A stretch of DNA of 64,000 bases from Phoenix dactylifera. Lineage: Eukaryota; Streptophyta; Magnoliopsida; Arecales; Arecaceae. Made by a program: the position numbers and the translations under genes. The DNA is taken from NCBI RefSeq assembly GCF_009389715.1, contig NC_052392.1, forward strand, positions 40,715,668 to 40,779,667, given 5' to 3'. The first letter of the stretch is position 1, and each line of letters starts with the position of its first letter. The notes beneath the pieces were generated by a model. It worked only from the letters and a program-made list of their open reading frames with translations, had not been told where the DNA came from and did not search any database. Shown here one piece after another: positions 24,893-36,060 of the stretch.

Positions 24893-25482
24893 AGTTCCCT
24901 TAGGAGCAGGTATGGAAGAGATGGTGAGAAAAGTTTAGATATATTTGACTTGATAAACGTCCAGTTAAGATAAAGATTTGTTGAGTATGTCTTGAGTTTA
25001 CAAGCTCTAAATATCATCCATCCTCTCTCCTTTTCCTCCTCCCACCTAATGCATTCTCTTCCTCACCCCCTCAAACCCTATCCATGGAGGATCGAATCCT
25101 CGGAACGTTCCTCTAACAGTACAAGTAGAGCCCATTTTGACTAATAAGCCAGGCTTGAGTTTAGGTTCGGGTTGGGCCATCTTTTTAGAAAACATTCAGG
25201 CTCAAAGCTCCAAATTTTTTCAGAACTGAACATGGGCAAGAGGAAAATCCTGACTCAATGCAGTCTAGATCCAACCCTAGCTAAGCTACACGAGTCCATC
25301 TCACGGTCTTTAACATCAGTAAGCTACTCTCTTTTAAGTCATATAAATGAATTGAATATATCAAGAAGGACAGTCTTATGATCAATAAGAATAACACTTT
25401 CTCCATTTCAGGCCAATGATTAATTGCTAGGAGCAGGACATAATTCAGAGGAGTTGTAGAAAAGGAGATTAGGGTTACGAAG

Positions 25483-25878
25483 TGATAGAATCATCCGTAA
25501 TAGAAGACCAAATCCCAAGTACTTCGGGGATGTGTTCGTGGGGCATCAGAGGCATGAGGGGAACAAGGAAGCTATTAAGGGTAGGGGCGTAATGCATGGA
25601 GCTGTTACATGCAAGATCGGGTCAAACTAGAAAAACGTTGGATAGAACCACTTGCAGATTACTTGCAGATTTCTTTGCTATTTCTCAGTTATTATTGTTA
25701 TTCAGTTAATGTTGCAGCTTTTAGCCGTTAGAGATTATTATAAATAAGCCGGGAGGCATAGGAGTTAGAGGGAAGAGATATATTTCCTTTTGTAATCACG
25801 GTTGTCTTCAACCTTGTTTCAGTATTTTAATACAATTAATTTTTCTTGTTCTGGTTATTCGCTATTCGAGCTCCATCA
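25483..25878 (+). repeat. Gypsy 5' LTR
   Basis: 396 bp, TGATAGAA...CTCCATCA. It contains ATTATTATAAATAAGCC about 150 bp before its end, which could serve as a TATA region. A short internal duplication (ACTTGCAGATT repeated near 25,650) makes it longer than the 3' LTR. Confidence 0.85.
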
Positions 25879-25923
25879 ACTTGGCATTAGAGCCAAGTTA
25901 AGATAGGCACCCACAAGGAGAGA

Positions 25924-26999
25924 TTGGAGAAGCTAGAATACGACCTGCAAGATGTTCATGAAGGACAGATATGCGTTGTTGTAAAATCTGTAGATACTCA
26001 AGTGCAAATACAAGCTCTGGAAGAACGAATGAAGGAGGTGCTGACAGCACTAAACAGAATGAGAATCACTCATTCCCAATTTCCCATACTAAAAGAGGAT
26101 CTTCTTCTTGATAACCATCATCTTGGAATGAAGATTATTCTAACACTGGTGGTTCTAGATTTATCAAAATGGACTTTCCACATTTTACAGGGGATGATCC
26201 AACCGAATGGTTGAGTAGGGCCAAGCAAAATTTTGAGTATCAAGAAATTGCTGATGACCAGAGGGTTGTGGTGGCTTCCTTCCATTTGAAAGGAGAAGCC
26301 AACTAATGGTGGCAGTGACTTAAGCGGGTATATGGGGACGATGACATCGACATCACGTGGGAAGTATTTGAAAGAGAGTTGTGGTGTCGTTTTGGCCCTA
26401 CAGAATTCGAATGCTTTGACGAAGCCCTCTCTAGAGTGAAATAGACCGGGACCTTGCGAGATTACTAGCGAGATTTTAAACGTCTTGCAAACAAGGTTGT
26501 GGGATGGCCTCAATCAGCATTAATTGGGACCTTTCTCGGAGGACTGAAGGACGAAATTGCCGATGAAGTGCGGATGTCCAAACTACAAACACTAAGGAAA
26601 GCTATCGGCATTGCCAGAATGAAGGATGAATAGATCACTCGACAATGGAAGCAGCTGCTCACATAACCTATTCAACCAACTCGAGCTTGGTTCGTGGCGC
26701 AGCCGTTCCACCAACTCCGGTCCCCATAGCAACAAAACAGGTGGTTGGTTCACCTATAAAGAGGCTATCGTGGGACAAAATGCAGCGGAGGTGCGAACAG
26801 GGACTATGCTTCAATTGCAACGAATGTTTCACGCCAAGATATCGTTGTAAGACTCTGCAGCTATTTCTAATTGAAAATGCAGCCATTACTGATGAAGAAG
26901 AATGCACCAACCAGCTGAGAAACAAACAAGTTATTCGTGAATTGGAGCGGAAAAAAGTGGACGAGCAAGCTGAAATTACATTGCATGCGTTCTACGGCT
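25924..26999 (+). pseudogene. Gypsy gag remnant
   Basis: Coiled-coil-like start (25,924-26,090), then a retrotransposon gag block: MDFPHFTGDDPTEWLSRAKQ at about 26,170-26,230 and ASFHLKGEAN near 26,277. It ends in a broken zinc knuckle near 26,810 (CFNCNECFTPRYRC, with the expected spaced His missing). In-frame stops occur within it (near 26,305 and 26,443) and the frame changes at about 26,160 and 26,640. Confidence 0.75.
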
Positions 27000-27000
27000 A

Positions 27001-30000
27001 GAAGGGTCCGCAAACCATGAAGTTACTGGTGCAAGTAGAGAAGAAACCCATTACTGTACTGGTGGACAGCGGCTCCAGCCATAATTTTATAAGCGAACGG
27101 CCGGGTGGCGCAGTTGCTACGCCTTCTTGTGACCACCACAAATAGCTTCATCGTCCGAATTGCAAATTGTGGCCAACTTTCTTGTCATGAGAAACATGAG
27201 GAGGTACCTTTGGAGGTTCAAGGCTTTACATATAAGATTACATTATTTGCTTTACCATTACAAGGGCTAAATATTGTATTGAGAATTCAATAGCTTGAAA
27301 GTCTTGGACCCGGGTTGTGTGATTGGAGGAACTTGACCAGGAGATTCAGCTGGAATTTAGAGTCTCGGCTATTGTAGGAACAATGTCATTCAACAACTAA
27401 AGAAATTTCGGTGTAGTCACTGCATAAGGAATTGCATGGTAGTGGGGCCTTATTTGCATTAACCATAAAAAGAGGGGATCAAGACATGGACCAAGCCACT
27501 TTACCATCCGAAATAGAAGCGTTGCTTGACAAGTTCACGCTCCTTTTTGATGAGCCATGTTCATTGCCACCAACACGTGACGTTGACCACTGGATTCCCC
27601 TTAAGGAAGGAGTAACTGCAGTCAATGTGCGCCCATGTAGGTACGCTCACTTTCAAAAAAGTGAAATTAAAAAATAGGTGGCAGATATGTTAGAAACGGA
27701 GATTATTCGTCCTGGCCAAAGTCTTTTCTCCTTCCCGTTGCTTTTAGTCAAGAAGAAAGACGGGTCATGGCGATTTTGTACCTACTATCATGCGCTCAAT
27801 GAAGTTACTATCAAGGATTGATTTTCGATCTCCATGGTTGACGACATGATTGATGAGCTCCATGGTGCGCAATTCTTGACCAAACTTGACTTAAGAGTAG
27901 GTTACCATCAAATTCGAGTGCATCCAGAAGACGTCCATAAAACAGCATTTCGAACGCACAATGGACACTACAAATATCTGGTAATGCCTTTCTGCTTGTG
28001 TAATGCTCCTTCAACTTTTTAAGCCACTATGAACTCTCTTTTCCGCTTTTACTTGTGAAAGTTTGTTTTAGTATTTTTCGATAATATTCTCATTTATAGC
28101 ACATCTTGGGCAATGCATTTAAGTCACATTCAAACTGTATTCCAAACACTGCGTGACAATCAATTTTTCTGTTAAGTACTCTAAATGTGCATTTGGGAGG
28201 GAAGAAGTTGAGTATTTGGGGCATATTATTTCGATCAAAGGAGTGCAAGTGGATGATAGTAAAATTGCAGTTGTGAAACAATGGCCAGAGCCCAAATTTG
28301 TGACCGAGCCTAGAGGGTTTTTTGGGCATATTGACTACTACCGCAAATTTGTAACGAATTACGAGTTGATAGCAACACCCTTAACTCAACTTTTAAAGAA
28401 GGGCCATTTTCGGTGGAGTAATGAAGCCCAACAAGCCTTTGAGGCTTTAAAAATAGCTATGGCCACTACCACTATTTTAGCTATCCAAAACTTCCATGAA
28501 ATTTTTGTTATCGAAACTGATGCTTCTGAAATTGGAACTATTTTATTACAATAGGGGAGGGCCGTTACATTTTTTAGTAAGGCTTTGGGGCCATGCAAAT
28601 GAGCTTGGCCTATTTATTTGAAAGAAATGCTGGCCATCTTGGAAGTCGTGAGGTGTTGGAGACCTTATTTGCTTGGGAGGAAACTTCAAATACTCACGGA
28701 TCAAAGGAGCCTGAGATTTTTCCTTGAATAGCGTGTATCTACCCTAGAGAAAAAAAATGGCTAACTAAGCTAGTAGGGTACGAATATGAAATTAAATATA
28801 GCCCAGGGAGACAAAATTCCATTGCTGATTCTCTTTCTCATGAAGTGGTTTCTTCGGAGTTGCAAATTATTTCAGAGCCTGAATTTTCCATTTGGGAAGA
28901 AACCAAGTAGTCCGTGAAGACGAGCTTGTGGGCCCAAAAGCTCATTGGCCAAATGGAAGATGGGTCTATCTCGAATTATCAATATAAGGAATGGATGTTG
29001 TGGAGCAAAGGGAGGGTTGTCATTTCGCCTGAATCAAACCTCCGACAAAAGTTACTGGAGGAGTTTCATTCTACCAAAATCGCAGGGCATTCGGGAGTTC
29101 TTCGAATGTGGAAAAAGATTGCACAATTGTTCCATTGAGAGGGTTTAAAAACAGATGTGCAGCAGTTTGTAGCTTCCTGCGATGCGTGTCTAAGAAATAA
29201 GGCTGATTACCGAACTCCAGCTGGCCTTTTACAACCTCTTCTGACCTTCCAATCTCTGGGACGATGTGACTATGAACTTCGTCGAAGGGTTGCCACCATC
29301 AAACGGGAAGATTGCAATATTGGTGGTGGTAGATCGTTTGTCAAAGTACGAGCATTTTATTGGCATCACACACCCCTTCACGACAAAGATGATTGCCGAG
29401 ATATATGTTGACTGAGTAGCAAGGTTGCACGGGATGCCCAAAAGCATTGTAAGTGACTATGATTCGCTGTTTACTAGCAGTTTTTGGCAGGACTTTTTCA
29501 AATTACAGGAAACCAAGATCAAGATGTTGACTGCATATCACCCCAAGACCGACGAACAAACTGAAATCGTCAACCGATATCTCAAGCAGTGCTTGCATTG
29601 TCTTTCTGGACAATTTTCAAAAAAATGGAGTCAACAGCTATTGTGGGCAGAGTACTGGTATAATACCACCTTCTACAATGCCATCGGTACCACTCCATTT
29701 CAAGCAGTATACGAGCCACCTCCTCCTATGAAGATGCATTATATCCCAGGCGGATCAGTGCTCGATGAAGTGGATAAGGAGCTCCTAGACTGAGATGAAC
29801 TGTTAAAATAATTTAGGGGTAACCTTGAGTAGGCATAGAACAGAATGAAGCAACAAGCGGATGCCAAGTGACGGGATGATTCTTTTGCCATTGGAGACTG
29901 GGTATATCTGAAGTTAAAACCATTCCGCCAACATTCAATTTTCAGACGAGCTCATCAAAAGTTGGCGAGTAAGTGTTTTGGGCTTTATCAAGTAAAGGAA

Positions 30001-30168
30001 CGTGTGAGAACAGTTGCATATCATCTTGAACTATCTAAACATTCTCGCATCCATCCAATATTTCATATCTCGTGTCTCAAGTGAAGGCTGGGAGATGGCG
30101 ACATCGCGACTGCTAATGAACCCCCTGTATCGGAAGAAGGATGTTTAGAGTTGGAACCGCTTGCCATC
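27001..30168 (+). pseudogene. Gypsy pol remnant: PR, RT, RNase H, integrase
   Basis: Protease motif VLVDSGSSHNFIS lies at about 27,057-27,095. RT follows from 27,590: [20 protein letters not shown] near 27,874-27,933, and FFDNILIYS near 28,070 in place of the FxDD active site, so one catalytic Asp is Asn. RNase H shows VIETDASEIG near 28,508. The integrase zinc region has HSTKIAGHSG and CDAC (29,068-29,190), and the core MPKSIVSDYD to TAYHPKTDEQTE spans 29,430-29,565. The C-terminal part (29,895-30,165) is cut by the CACTA. At least eight stops or frameshifts interrupt the series. Confidence 0.82.
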
Positions 30169-30618
30169 CACTACCAGAAAACACGCGTATAGTGACGAAA
30201 AATTAGTGACGGCCCATTATCAGTCACTATTTGTGACGGATTAGTGACAGACAGAAATTTGGGCACCGTGGCGTGAACTTAGTGACAGATTAGTGACCGA
30301 TCGGTCACAAAATACGCGGATAGGGTGGGCGCCAAAACTTAGTGACCACCATAGTGACGGAATATCTGTCACAAAACTGGTAACCGAAATTGCAACGAGA
30401 CAGTGACAAATTCACCCGTCACAAAAATTGCAACCCAAATGTTTATAAATTTTTAAAAGATTATTTTTGATAGTGACGGATTATTGACAGAAATTTTCGT
30501 CACCAAATTTAATTTCTAATTCCAAAAATATTAAAAATAATATTTTTGAGTAATTATAAATAAAAAAGATAAAAGGAGGAAATCTAAAATGAACTAAGTG
30601 TGCCGCGCTTAATTTCTA

Positions 30619-30734
30619 ATCCCCCCCCCCCCACCCGCCCGCCCGGCGCCAACACCAAAATTCTAATCCCCCTAAACCCTAGCCCCTGCAGCCGCCCCTC
30701 AACCCCCCCACACCACACCCCCCCCCCCGGGGAT
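30619..30734 (+). repeat. C-rich block in CACTA
   Basis: Runs of 8-11 C with CCCG/CCGCC, giving very strong C/G strand asymmetry. The G-rich complement could form G-quadruplexes. It directly precedes the captured leader-like region. Confidence 0.7.
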
Positions 30735-31379
30735 CCCTAACCCCTCCTCCTCCCTCCTAACCCAAATCCAACAAATCCCTAACCGGAAGGCTGTCCACGG
30801 CAGGGATGACCGTCCGGATTTCCTAACCCCTTCTCCTCCTCCCTACACCGACGAGAGCTACTTGATCTTCTTCTAGTCTCCTCGAATACGGATTCTCGCT
30901 TCGAGAGCTCACGTCCGAGGCCAGCATCGTGGGATTTCGTTCTGTATCTCTCGTGAAATGCTCGAGATCGGGGCGGTCTTTCTGATAAGATCTCTTCGCC
31001 TCAGATTTTTGATGAAATGCTTGTGATATTGCTTGAGGTACCCGTGCTTGTCCCTTTGTTACTATTTTTATATTTTTTTTGGGTGATTTCGGTGTCTGGT
31101 TCATATAAAATGGTGGAACATAAGCTTAATTTATTGGGGGTTTTTTTCTTGTGATGCGATTTGTGGATATACAGCAGAGATTTGGATGATTCTGTGGTTT
31201 TTGATGTAATGGGGTAATTTTTTGGTTGAAGAAAAAGGTCTTCGCCGCTTCCAGGAGGCTGCAATTTGTGGATATACAGCAGAGATTTTTGTTTAGAGCT
31301 ATAGTTCATACTTCTAGGGTTTTCCGCCCTCATGATTTGTTCTTTATTTGTTTGTTTTTCTTTTGATTTTGTGCACAGG

Positions 31380-31436
31380 TGTTGATTCCGATACCAAAAC
31401 CTACTGGTTTCACTGGTGCCGATCCTTACAAGATGT
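31380..31436 (+). other. Small exon-like segment in CACTA
   Basis: Bounded by an acceptor TTGTGCACAG and a donor GTAAGT. In one frame it reads VLIPIPKPTGFTGADPYK. It lies upstream of the first ATG of the SEC14-like exons, so it may be 5' UTR or an exon from a third gene. A preceding donor-like GAGGTACCCG sits near 31,037. Confidence 0.35.
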
Positions 31437-31901
31437 AAGTCTAATTGAATTTTCGTGTTTTTCTTAATTTGTCTAACATGTCATTTGAATATGCTTCTCT
31501 TTAGTCAATTTACTGTATCTGTGTAAGAATTGATGGCTGTATAATTTTCTCTCTTTATAATTGATTCTAAACATTTCATTGCTTTGTTGGAAAAATAATC
31601 TCAGCACAAGATAGATAAGCCATGAATCATGTAAAACATATATCTAACAGCATCATGTACATCAATGAAACTTAATTTCTTTTTCTTCCAGATAGGCTAC
31701 ATTTGGGTATTTAAACTTATTTACATAGGAGCTAGACTCTCTTCTATGAAATAAAATATATTGATTCTGCTGATTCATTTAGCTATAAATTTCCCTCACA
31801 GGCGAATTCAATCTTTGTTATTGATCTTCGTACTGGTATACAGATGTACTCATTTTAATTTAATTGTTAGATCTTCTAGAAGTTTGCTAAATTATATAAC
31901 A

Positions 31902-32977
31902 ATGCCTTTGAGAAAATCAAGATCGAGTGCTGTTGAGAAAGCCTTGTCTCCTGAAGAACAGCAAGCAAAGGTAAACATACTCATTTTAACCAACTAAATG
32001 CTTCTATTTATGCCTCTTAAGTTTTATGCATGACATCTTCATTCCGAATTTTGGTTATCACTTGAAGCATCTTATAGTGTTCACTTGAAAAGCATCTTAT
32101 AGTTTTCACTTGAAGAGCATCTTAAGCTCCTTCCTTTTTCCAAGAAAGCATGTTAAGATGTTTATGGAATATTATGTCTTACAACATTGTTAAGGGGTTC
32201 CTGTTGTATCATGCTTATCATAAATAGGTAATGTTGATGCCTTTTCCAAGCAGATAAATGAAGTTCGAAGGATGATTGGTCCATTGTCGGAAGCACTGCC
32301 AGACTTCTGTTCAGATGCTTCAATATCAAGGTACCTCCGGTCAAGAAACTGGAATGCAGAAAAGGCAAGTAAAATGCTGAAAGAGACTGTGAAATGGAGA
32401 TTGAAATACAAGCCAGAAGCCATTCGCTGGGTATGGGTAGAGTTCTTTATGTTCTTGAAGAACTGTAGTTTAACACAAGTTGGTCACTGACCAATCAAAT
32501 TATTTCTGAATTTTAACTCCTCACAAATCTAAGAAGAGGCTAGATTTATTAAAACATTAAATCAAAAAGACACAATGACCATTTGCCCACATTTGGCAAG
32601 AGCGAAACAAAAATTGACAGAACGCAAAGATTAAGTGATCTACCTCCTTCATTTAGTTTATTAGTGTGCCATCATTCAACTGTAAGAAGGAAGAATCTGC
32701 ATCAAATTTTTATATCTCCAAAGCCCTTATTTTGGAAGAAAGTGCAGATAAGTTGCTATTTATCAACTGCATAGAATTTTTAGAGTCCACTCATTCTTGA
32801 TATTTTGGTAAAGCCTACATGATTACAAGTTTGTTTGTAGCTTTCTGTTTTCTGATGTAATTTCTTGTTGACTACTAGGAAGATGTTGCCCATGAAGCTG
32901 CTACTGGAAAGATTTACCGGGCTGATTACTTTGACAAATATGGAAGATCTGTTCTTGTTATGAGGCCTGGATTTCAG
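31902..32977 (+). pseudogene. Captured 5' exons of a SEC14-like (CRAL-TRIO) gene
   Basis: Three exons with GT/AG borders and phase-0 junctions: 31,902-31,970 (ATG start), 32,254-32,430 and 32,879-32,977. They encode 115 residues with no stop. Exon 2 contains the CRAL-TRIO N-terminal helix bundle (SISRYLRSRNWNAEKASKML ... VKWRLKYKPEAIRW). Exon 3 begins the lipid-binding lobe (ATGKIYRADYFDKYGRSVLV ... MRPGFQ). Plant relatives are phosphatidylinositol-transfer-like SEC14 proteins. The rest of the lipid pocket is missing, so lipid transfer is unlikely. The introns are kept, so capture was at DNA level. The parent gene is not in the window. Confidence 0.85.
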
Positions 32978-33524
32978 GTGGGAGGGAAATATAAGAGAAA
33001 ATTGTGAATATTTAATAGATTTCTTCATCATCTGACTCTCAGGTTTCTGCATGACATGAAAGCCATATTGTGACTTTTTGCTTTTAATTTTGTATACGTG
33101 GTGGTTTTCTCCTTGAAAAAAGAATGAATGAAAAAACAAAGCCGTGTGGGCCACGTTCATTAGCGTTTCATCGTTTGAGTGTTACCTTATAATTGTACCA
33201 GTAGGTTGTGGTGATAATTTTCAAAAACAAAAGTTTTGAACTGGTGGACCAAAATTTTTCCTGTGTCTTTCATTTTTGGGATTATAGGTCTTGCTCGCAT
33301 GTTATGTTTCAACAAGAAGGAATATGTCAGAGATAATGACCTTTTATATATTACTGTCTTAGGGATTGGGAACCATTTAGTGAGATTATCAGGCTTGTAA
33401 TTGTTGGTTCTTTTGTTTTGTTTTGTTTTTCCAGTTCCAGTTTTGTAATTTCAACCTACTTATATTAATTTAAAAGGTTTCACTGTTTTTGTCTTCCCAT
33501 CTTCTTTTTTTTCTGGTGCTGCAG

Positions 33525-33842
33525 AAGGAAGGGAAGCTCTCGTCAACTGAGTCTCCAGTGAGGAAGGCAGAGGATGTGGTGAGCAGCATGCTGGCCAAGG
33601 GTTTTGTCCTGAGCAAGGATGCCCTCAAGAGAGCCAGGTCCTTTGACGAACAGCACCATTTTATGTCCGGCGCCTCAGCTATGGCTTTAGTCCCCTGGAG
33701 GATCTCACTGGAATTATTGGGCAATCATCATCTTGTTCTACCTCTACAAGTCAAGCTCCAGAGCTGTACTCGCGTGAAGACTTTCGAGGTATTTTTGAGC
33801 ACTAAAAGAAAAAATGGCAAGAGGAGGTTCTTCAAAAGATGA
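33525..33842 (+). pseudogene. Captured exon resembling an ACD11-binding-partner (BPA1-like) gene
   Basis: After an acceptor TGGTGCTGCAG, the frame reads KEGKLSSTESPVRKAEDVVS, then SMLAKGFVLSKDALKRARSF and DEQHHFMS. This matches the region after the RRM domain in plant BPA1-type proteins (a conserved SSMLAKGF.LGKDA...A..FDE..), from memory of the family. The exon is phase 0, so splicing from 32,977 would continue the SEC14-like frame without a break to a stop at 33,840-33,842, predicting a fusion of about 220 residues. Beyond roughly 33,670 the peptide no longer looks like BPA1. It may be a frameshifted tail or a further fragment. Confidence 0.65.
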
Positions 33843-34095
33843 GAGAAGAGATTAGCTTTGGACCATGGCATGCAGAACGGGGGGGGTAATGGTGATTCTG
33901 GTTCTGCTGATCATACTTCATGATAATTGCTTTTGCCTTAGATGATAGGTCTTTGCATTCCTAGGAGGAATGAAATATCTGTTATGACATACTTTTTGTA
34001 TTTTGATTTTGATGGATTTAGGACATGTTGATGCCTATTTTGAATGACATGTTAAAAAACTTTTGCGTAATGTTGAATGCCTTTGCTATTAATGA

Positions 34096-34125
34096 TATTA
34101 TTATTATTATTATTATTATTATTAT
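34096..34125. repeat. (ATT)n microsatellite in CACTA
   Basis: About 10 trinucleotide units between the captured exons and the right subterminal array. Confidence 0.85.
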
Positions 34126-34668
34126 GAGCCAATCAATATACCAAATGTACCAGGTTATTGGAATGTGATCAGTGACTAAATTTGGTTACTGAATTGTTTA
34201 CCAAGTATTGTGACGAGCAGCCATAAATTTAGTGACAGAATTTTGGTTACTAAAAATTGATTCTGCTCAGTGAGTTGTGACAAATTAGTGACGGTAACTT
34301 TGTCACTAGATCAGTGACGGAATTAATAACAAATTTAGTGACAAAATTTGTGACCATGACTGTGACGACTAAATTTGTCACTGAAGGTTGTGACAGATCA
34401 GTGACCAAATTTGTGACCGAATTCTGTGACAAAATCAGTGACCAAGTTACCTTCATCACTAACTCAATGACTGATTAGTGACGGAAAATACATAATTTCT
34501 TAAATATTTAATTTTTGGATTTGTAATGGTTTAGTGACGGTGATTCTGTCATGGAGTTTAGTGACGGGAATCGCTGCCGTCACTGAGAATTTAGTGACGC
34601 ATGTTTTTGTAACCAATTCAGTGATGGAAGCTCCGGTCACAAATTCCGTATTAGTGACCGAAAACATG

Positions 34669-34698
34669 GTATAGTGACGGAAATTTCCGTCACTATAC
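34669..34698. repeat. 30-bp perfect palindrome at the CACTA right end
   Basis: Reads GTATAGTGACGGAAA followed by its exact complement. It is made of two subterminal repeat units head to head and overlaps the inner part of the right terminal inverted repeat. Confidence 0.85.
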
Positions 34699-34716
34699 GC
34701 GTGTTTTCTGGTAGTG

Positions 34717-34887
34717 ATCAAAGAATATCGTTGGGTTAAATAAGGCCGGAAGCTGATTAATGAAGCTCTCATTCTCTGGAAACAACTTGCCCGAGGAGGA
34801 GGCTACATGGGAACTAGTTGATCACATAACCAAGCACTTTCCATCGTTTGACCTTGAGGACAAGGTCCAACTTCCAAGGGCAGCGCA
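34717..34887 (+). pseudogene. Gypsy chromodomain-like tail, downstream of the CACTA
   Basis: Continues the gypsy pol frame after the nested element: NLPEEEATWELVDHITKHFP then FDLEDKVQL, the end of a chromovirus integrase tail (consensus W...P.EEATWE). The frame shifts once before it. Confidence 0.75.
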
Positions 34888-35266
34888 TGATAGAACCGTC
34901 CGTAACAGAAGGCCAAATCCCAAGTACGTACTTTGGGGATGTATTCGTGGGGCATCAGAGGCATGAGGGGAACAAGGAAGCTGTTAAGGGCAAGGGCGTA
35001 ATGCACAGAGCTGTTGCATGCAAGACCAAGTCAAACTAGAAGAACGTTGGGCAGAATCACTTGCAGATTTCTTTGCTATTTCTTAGTTATTATTGTTATT
35101 CTGTTAACGTTGCAGCTTTTAGCCGTCAGAAAATTATTATAAATAAGCCAGGAGGCATAGGAGTTAGAGGGCAAAGAAATATTTTCTTTTGTAATCATGC
35201 TTGTTTCAATATTTTAATACAATTAGTTTTCCTTTGTTCTGGTTATTCGCTACTCGAGCTCCATCA
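34888..35266 (+). repeat. Gypsy 3' LTR
   Basis: 379 bp, TGATAGAA...CTCCATCA, collinear with 25,483-25,878 but with numerous substitutions and small gaps. Confidence 0.85.
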
Positions 35267-36060
35267 TGAAGAAACTAAAAGCGTTGCAGGAAGACCTGAA
35301 TGGCAAGAGAGATTAGAGTAGGTTCGAACGAATGGACTAAGTGTGAGCACATAGGAGGAGAGTGGGGGGTGGCTGAGATCAGGAGGGGGAGGGTGGCCGC
35401 CAGCTAGCGGTGGATGATGGAGCTAACGGGCGACGGCAGAGCCCTTTTGGGGTATCGAATAATTGATCATCGACGGACAAAAGATAAGGCATACAGAACG
35501 TAACAAGAATATTGCGGTCTCTGTTGAAAACCGAAGGATGCGGTGCAAATAAAAAATTGGCAACAGCTTACAAGCAATATAACTGCAGATAAACTAGTCT
35601 AGGTAGGGGGCTTGGCCGGACTAGTTTAAAATTTAATATGAGGGATTGATAATTCAGGAAACCCCTCCTATGTATAGTGTAAAAAACACACATACTATAG
35701 TCTTGCTTAGAACCAGTCCCAGCACGCAAGGCGATCGACGGGAGCAGTTCAAATTAAGCTGGCACAGCAAGTTTATATACAAAAGCACCCTGTCGACGTG
35801 GGAACTCATCAAGAAAAATGATATCACTAGTAATTAAGGCCTAGAATTATGTCCCAGGTGCAGCCAATGCCGTTGAATTCCATCACGTTTGTCTTAATTA
35901 CGTGCAGCACTACGTATAAGCTAGATACGGTGCCAGCAGGTGGGAACCATGCATCTAATTAACTAGGTAGATTGGCACTGGAAATGAAGAGAATAGAAAC
36001 AGATTAAAGAAGAAAATATTGAATTCATCCCGAACGTCACAAAAGATGCATGCACCTCAC
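35267..36060. other. Intergenic, no gene recognised
   Basis: Begins with a phrase (AAACTAAAAGCGTTGCAGG) faintly like a gypsy gag start, but with no primer binding site. The rest has no coding signal. It includes the likely 3' flank of the minus-strand gene at 36,061. Confidence 0.45.

Larger units (their letters stand above)
30169..34716 (+). mobile_element. CACTA DNA transposon, non-autonomous, carrying host gene exons
   Basis: Ends are perfect 29-bp inverted repeats beginning CACTACCAGAAAACACGCGT (30,169-30,197 and 34,688-34,716). The element is flanked by a 3-bp duplication, ATC, at 30,166-30,168 and 34,717-34,719. Subterminal regions (30,198-30,500 and 34,150-34,690) are packed with copies of TAGTGACGG or its complement, the array to which CACTA transposases bind. 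The interior shows no transposase. Instead it holds a C-rich block (30,619-30,734), an untranslated-leader-like segment with GT/AG borders, and exons from at least two host genes. Length 4,548 bp. It interrupts the gypsy reading frame between integrase and chromodomain, so it inserted later. Confidence 0.93.
25483..35266 (+). mobile_element. Ty3/gypsy chromovirus-type retrotransposon, decayed, carrying a nested CACTA
   Basis: Flanked by similar direct repeats (25,483-25,878 and 34,888-35,266), both TG...CA, with 5-bp flanks CGAAG and TGAAG (one change). The interior shows, in order, gag, zinc knuckle, protease, reverse transcriptase, RNase H, integrase and a chromodomain-like tail. That order (RT before integrase) and the C-terminal tail mark Ty3/gypsy of the chromovirus type. 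After removal of the nested 4,548-bp CACTA the element is about 5.2 kb, normal for small chromoviruses. Many stops and frameshifts, plus clear LTR divergence, show it is old and inactive. After the 5' LTR comes TTGGCATTAGAGCC, a variant of the initiator-Met primer binding site. Confidence 0.88.

Noticed and set aside
35267..35340. Phrase after the gypsy 3' LTR faintly like the gag start
   Set aside because: No primer binding site after the LTR, and the GAAG flank is explained as target duplication. Similarity is too short to claim a tandem element.
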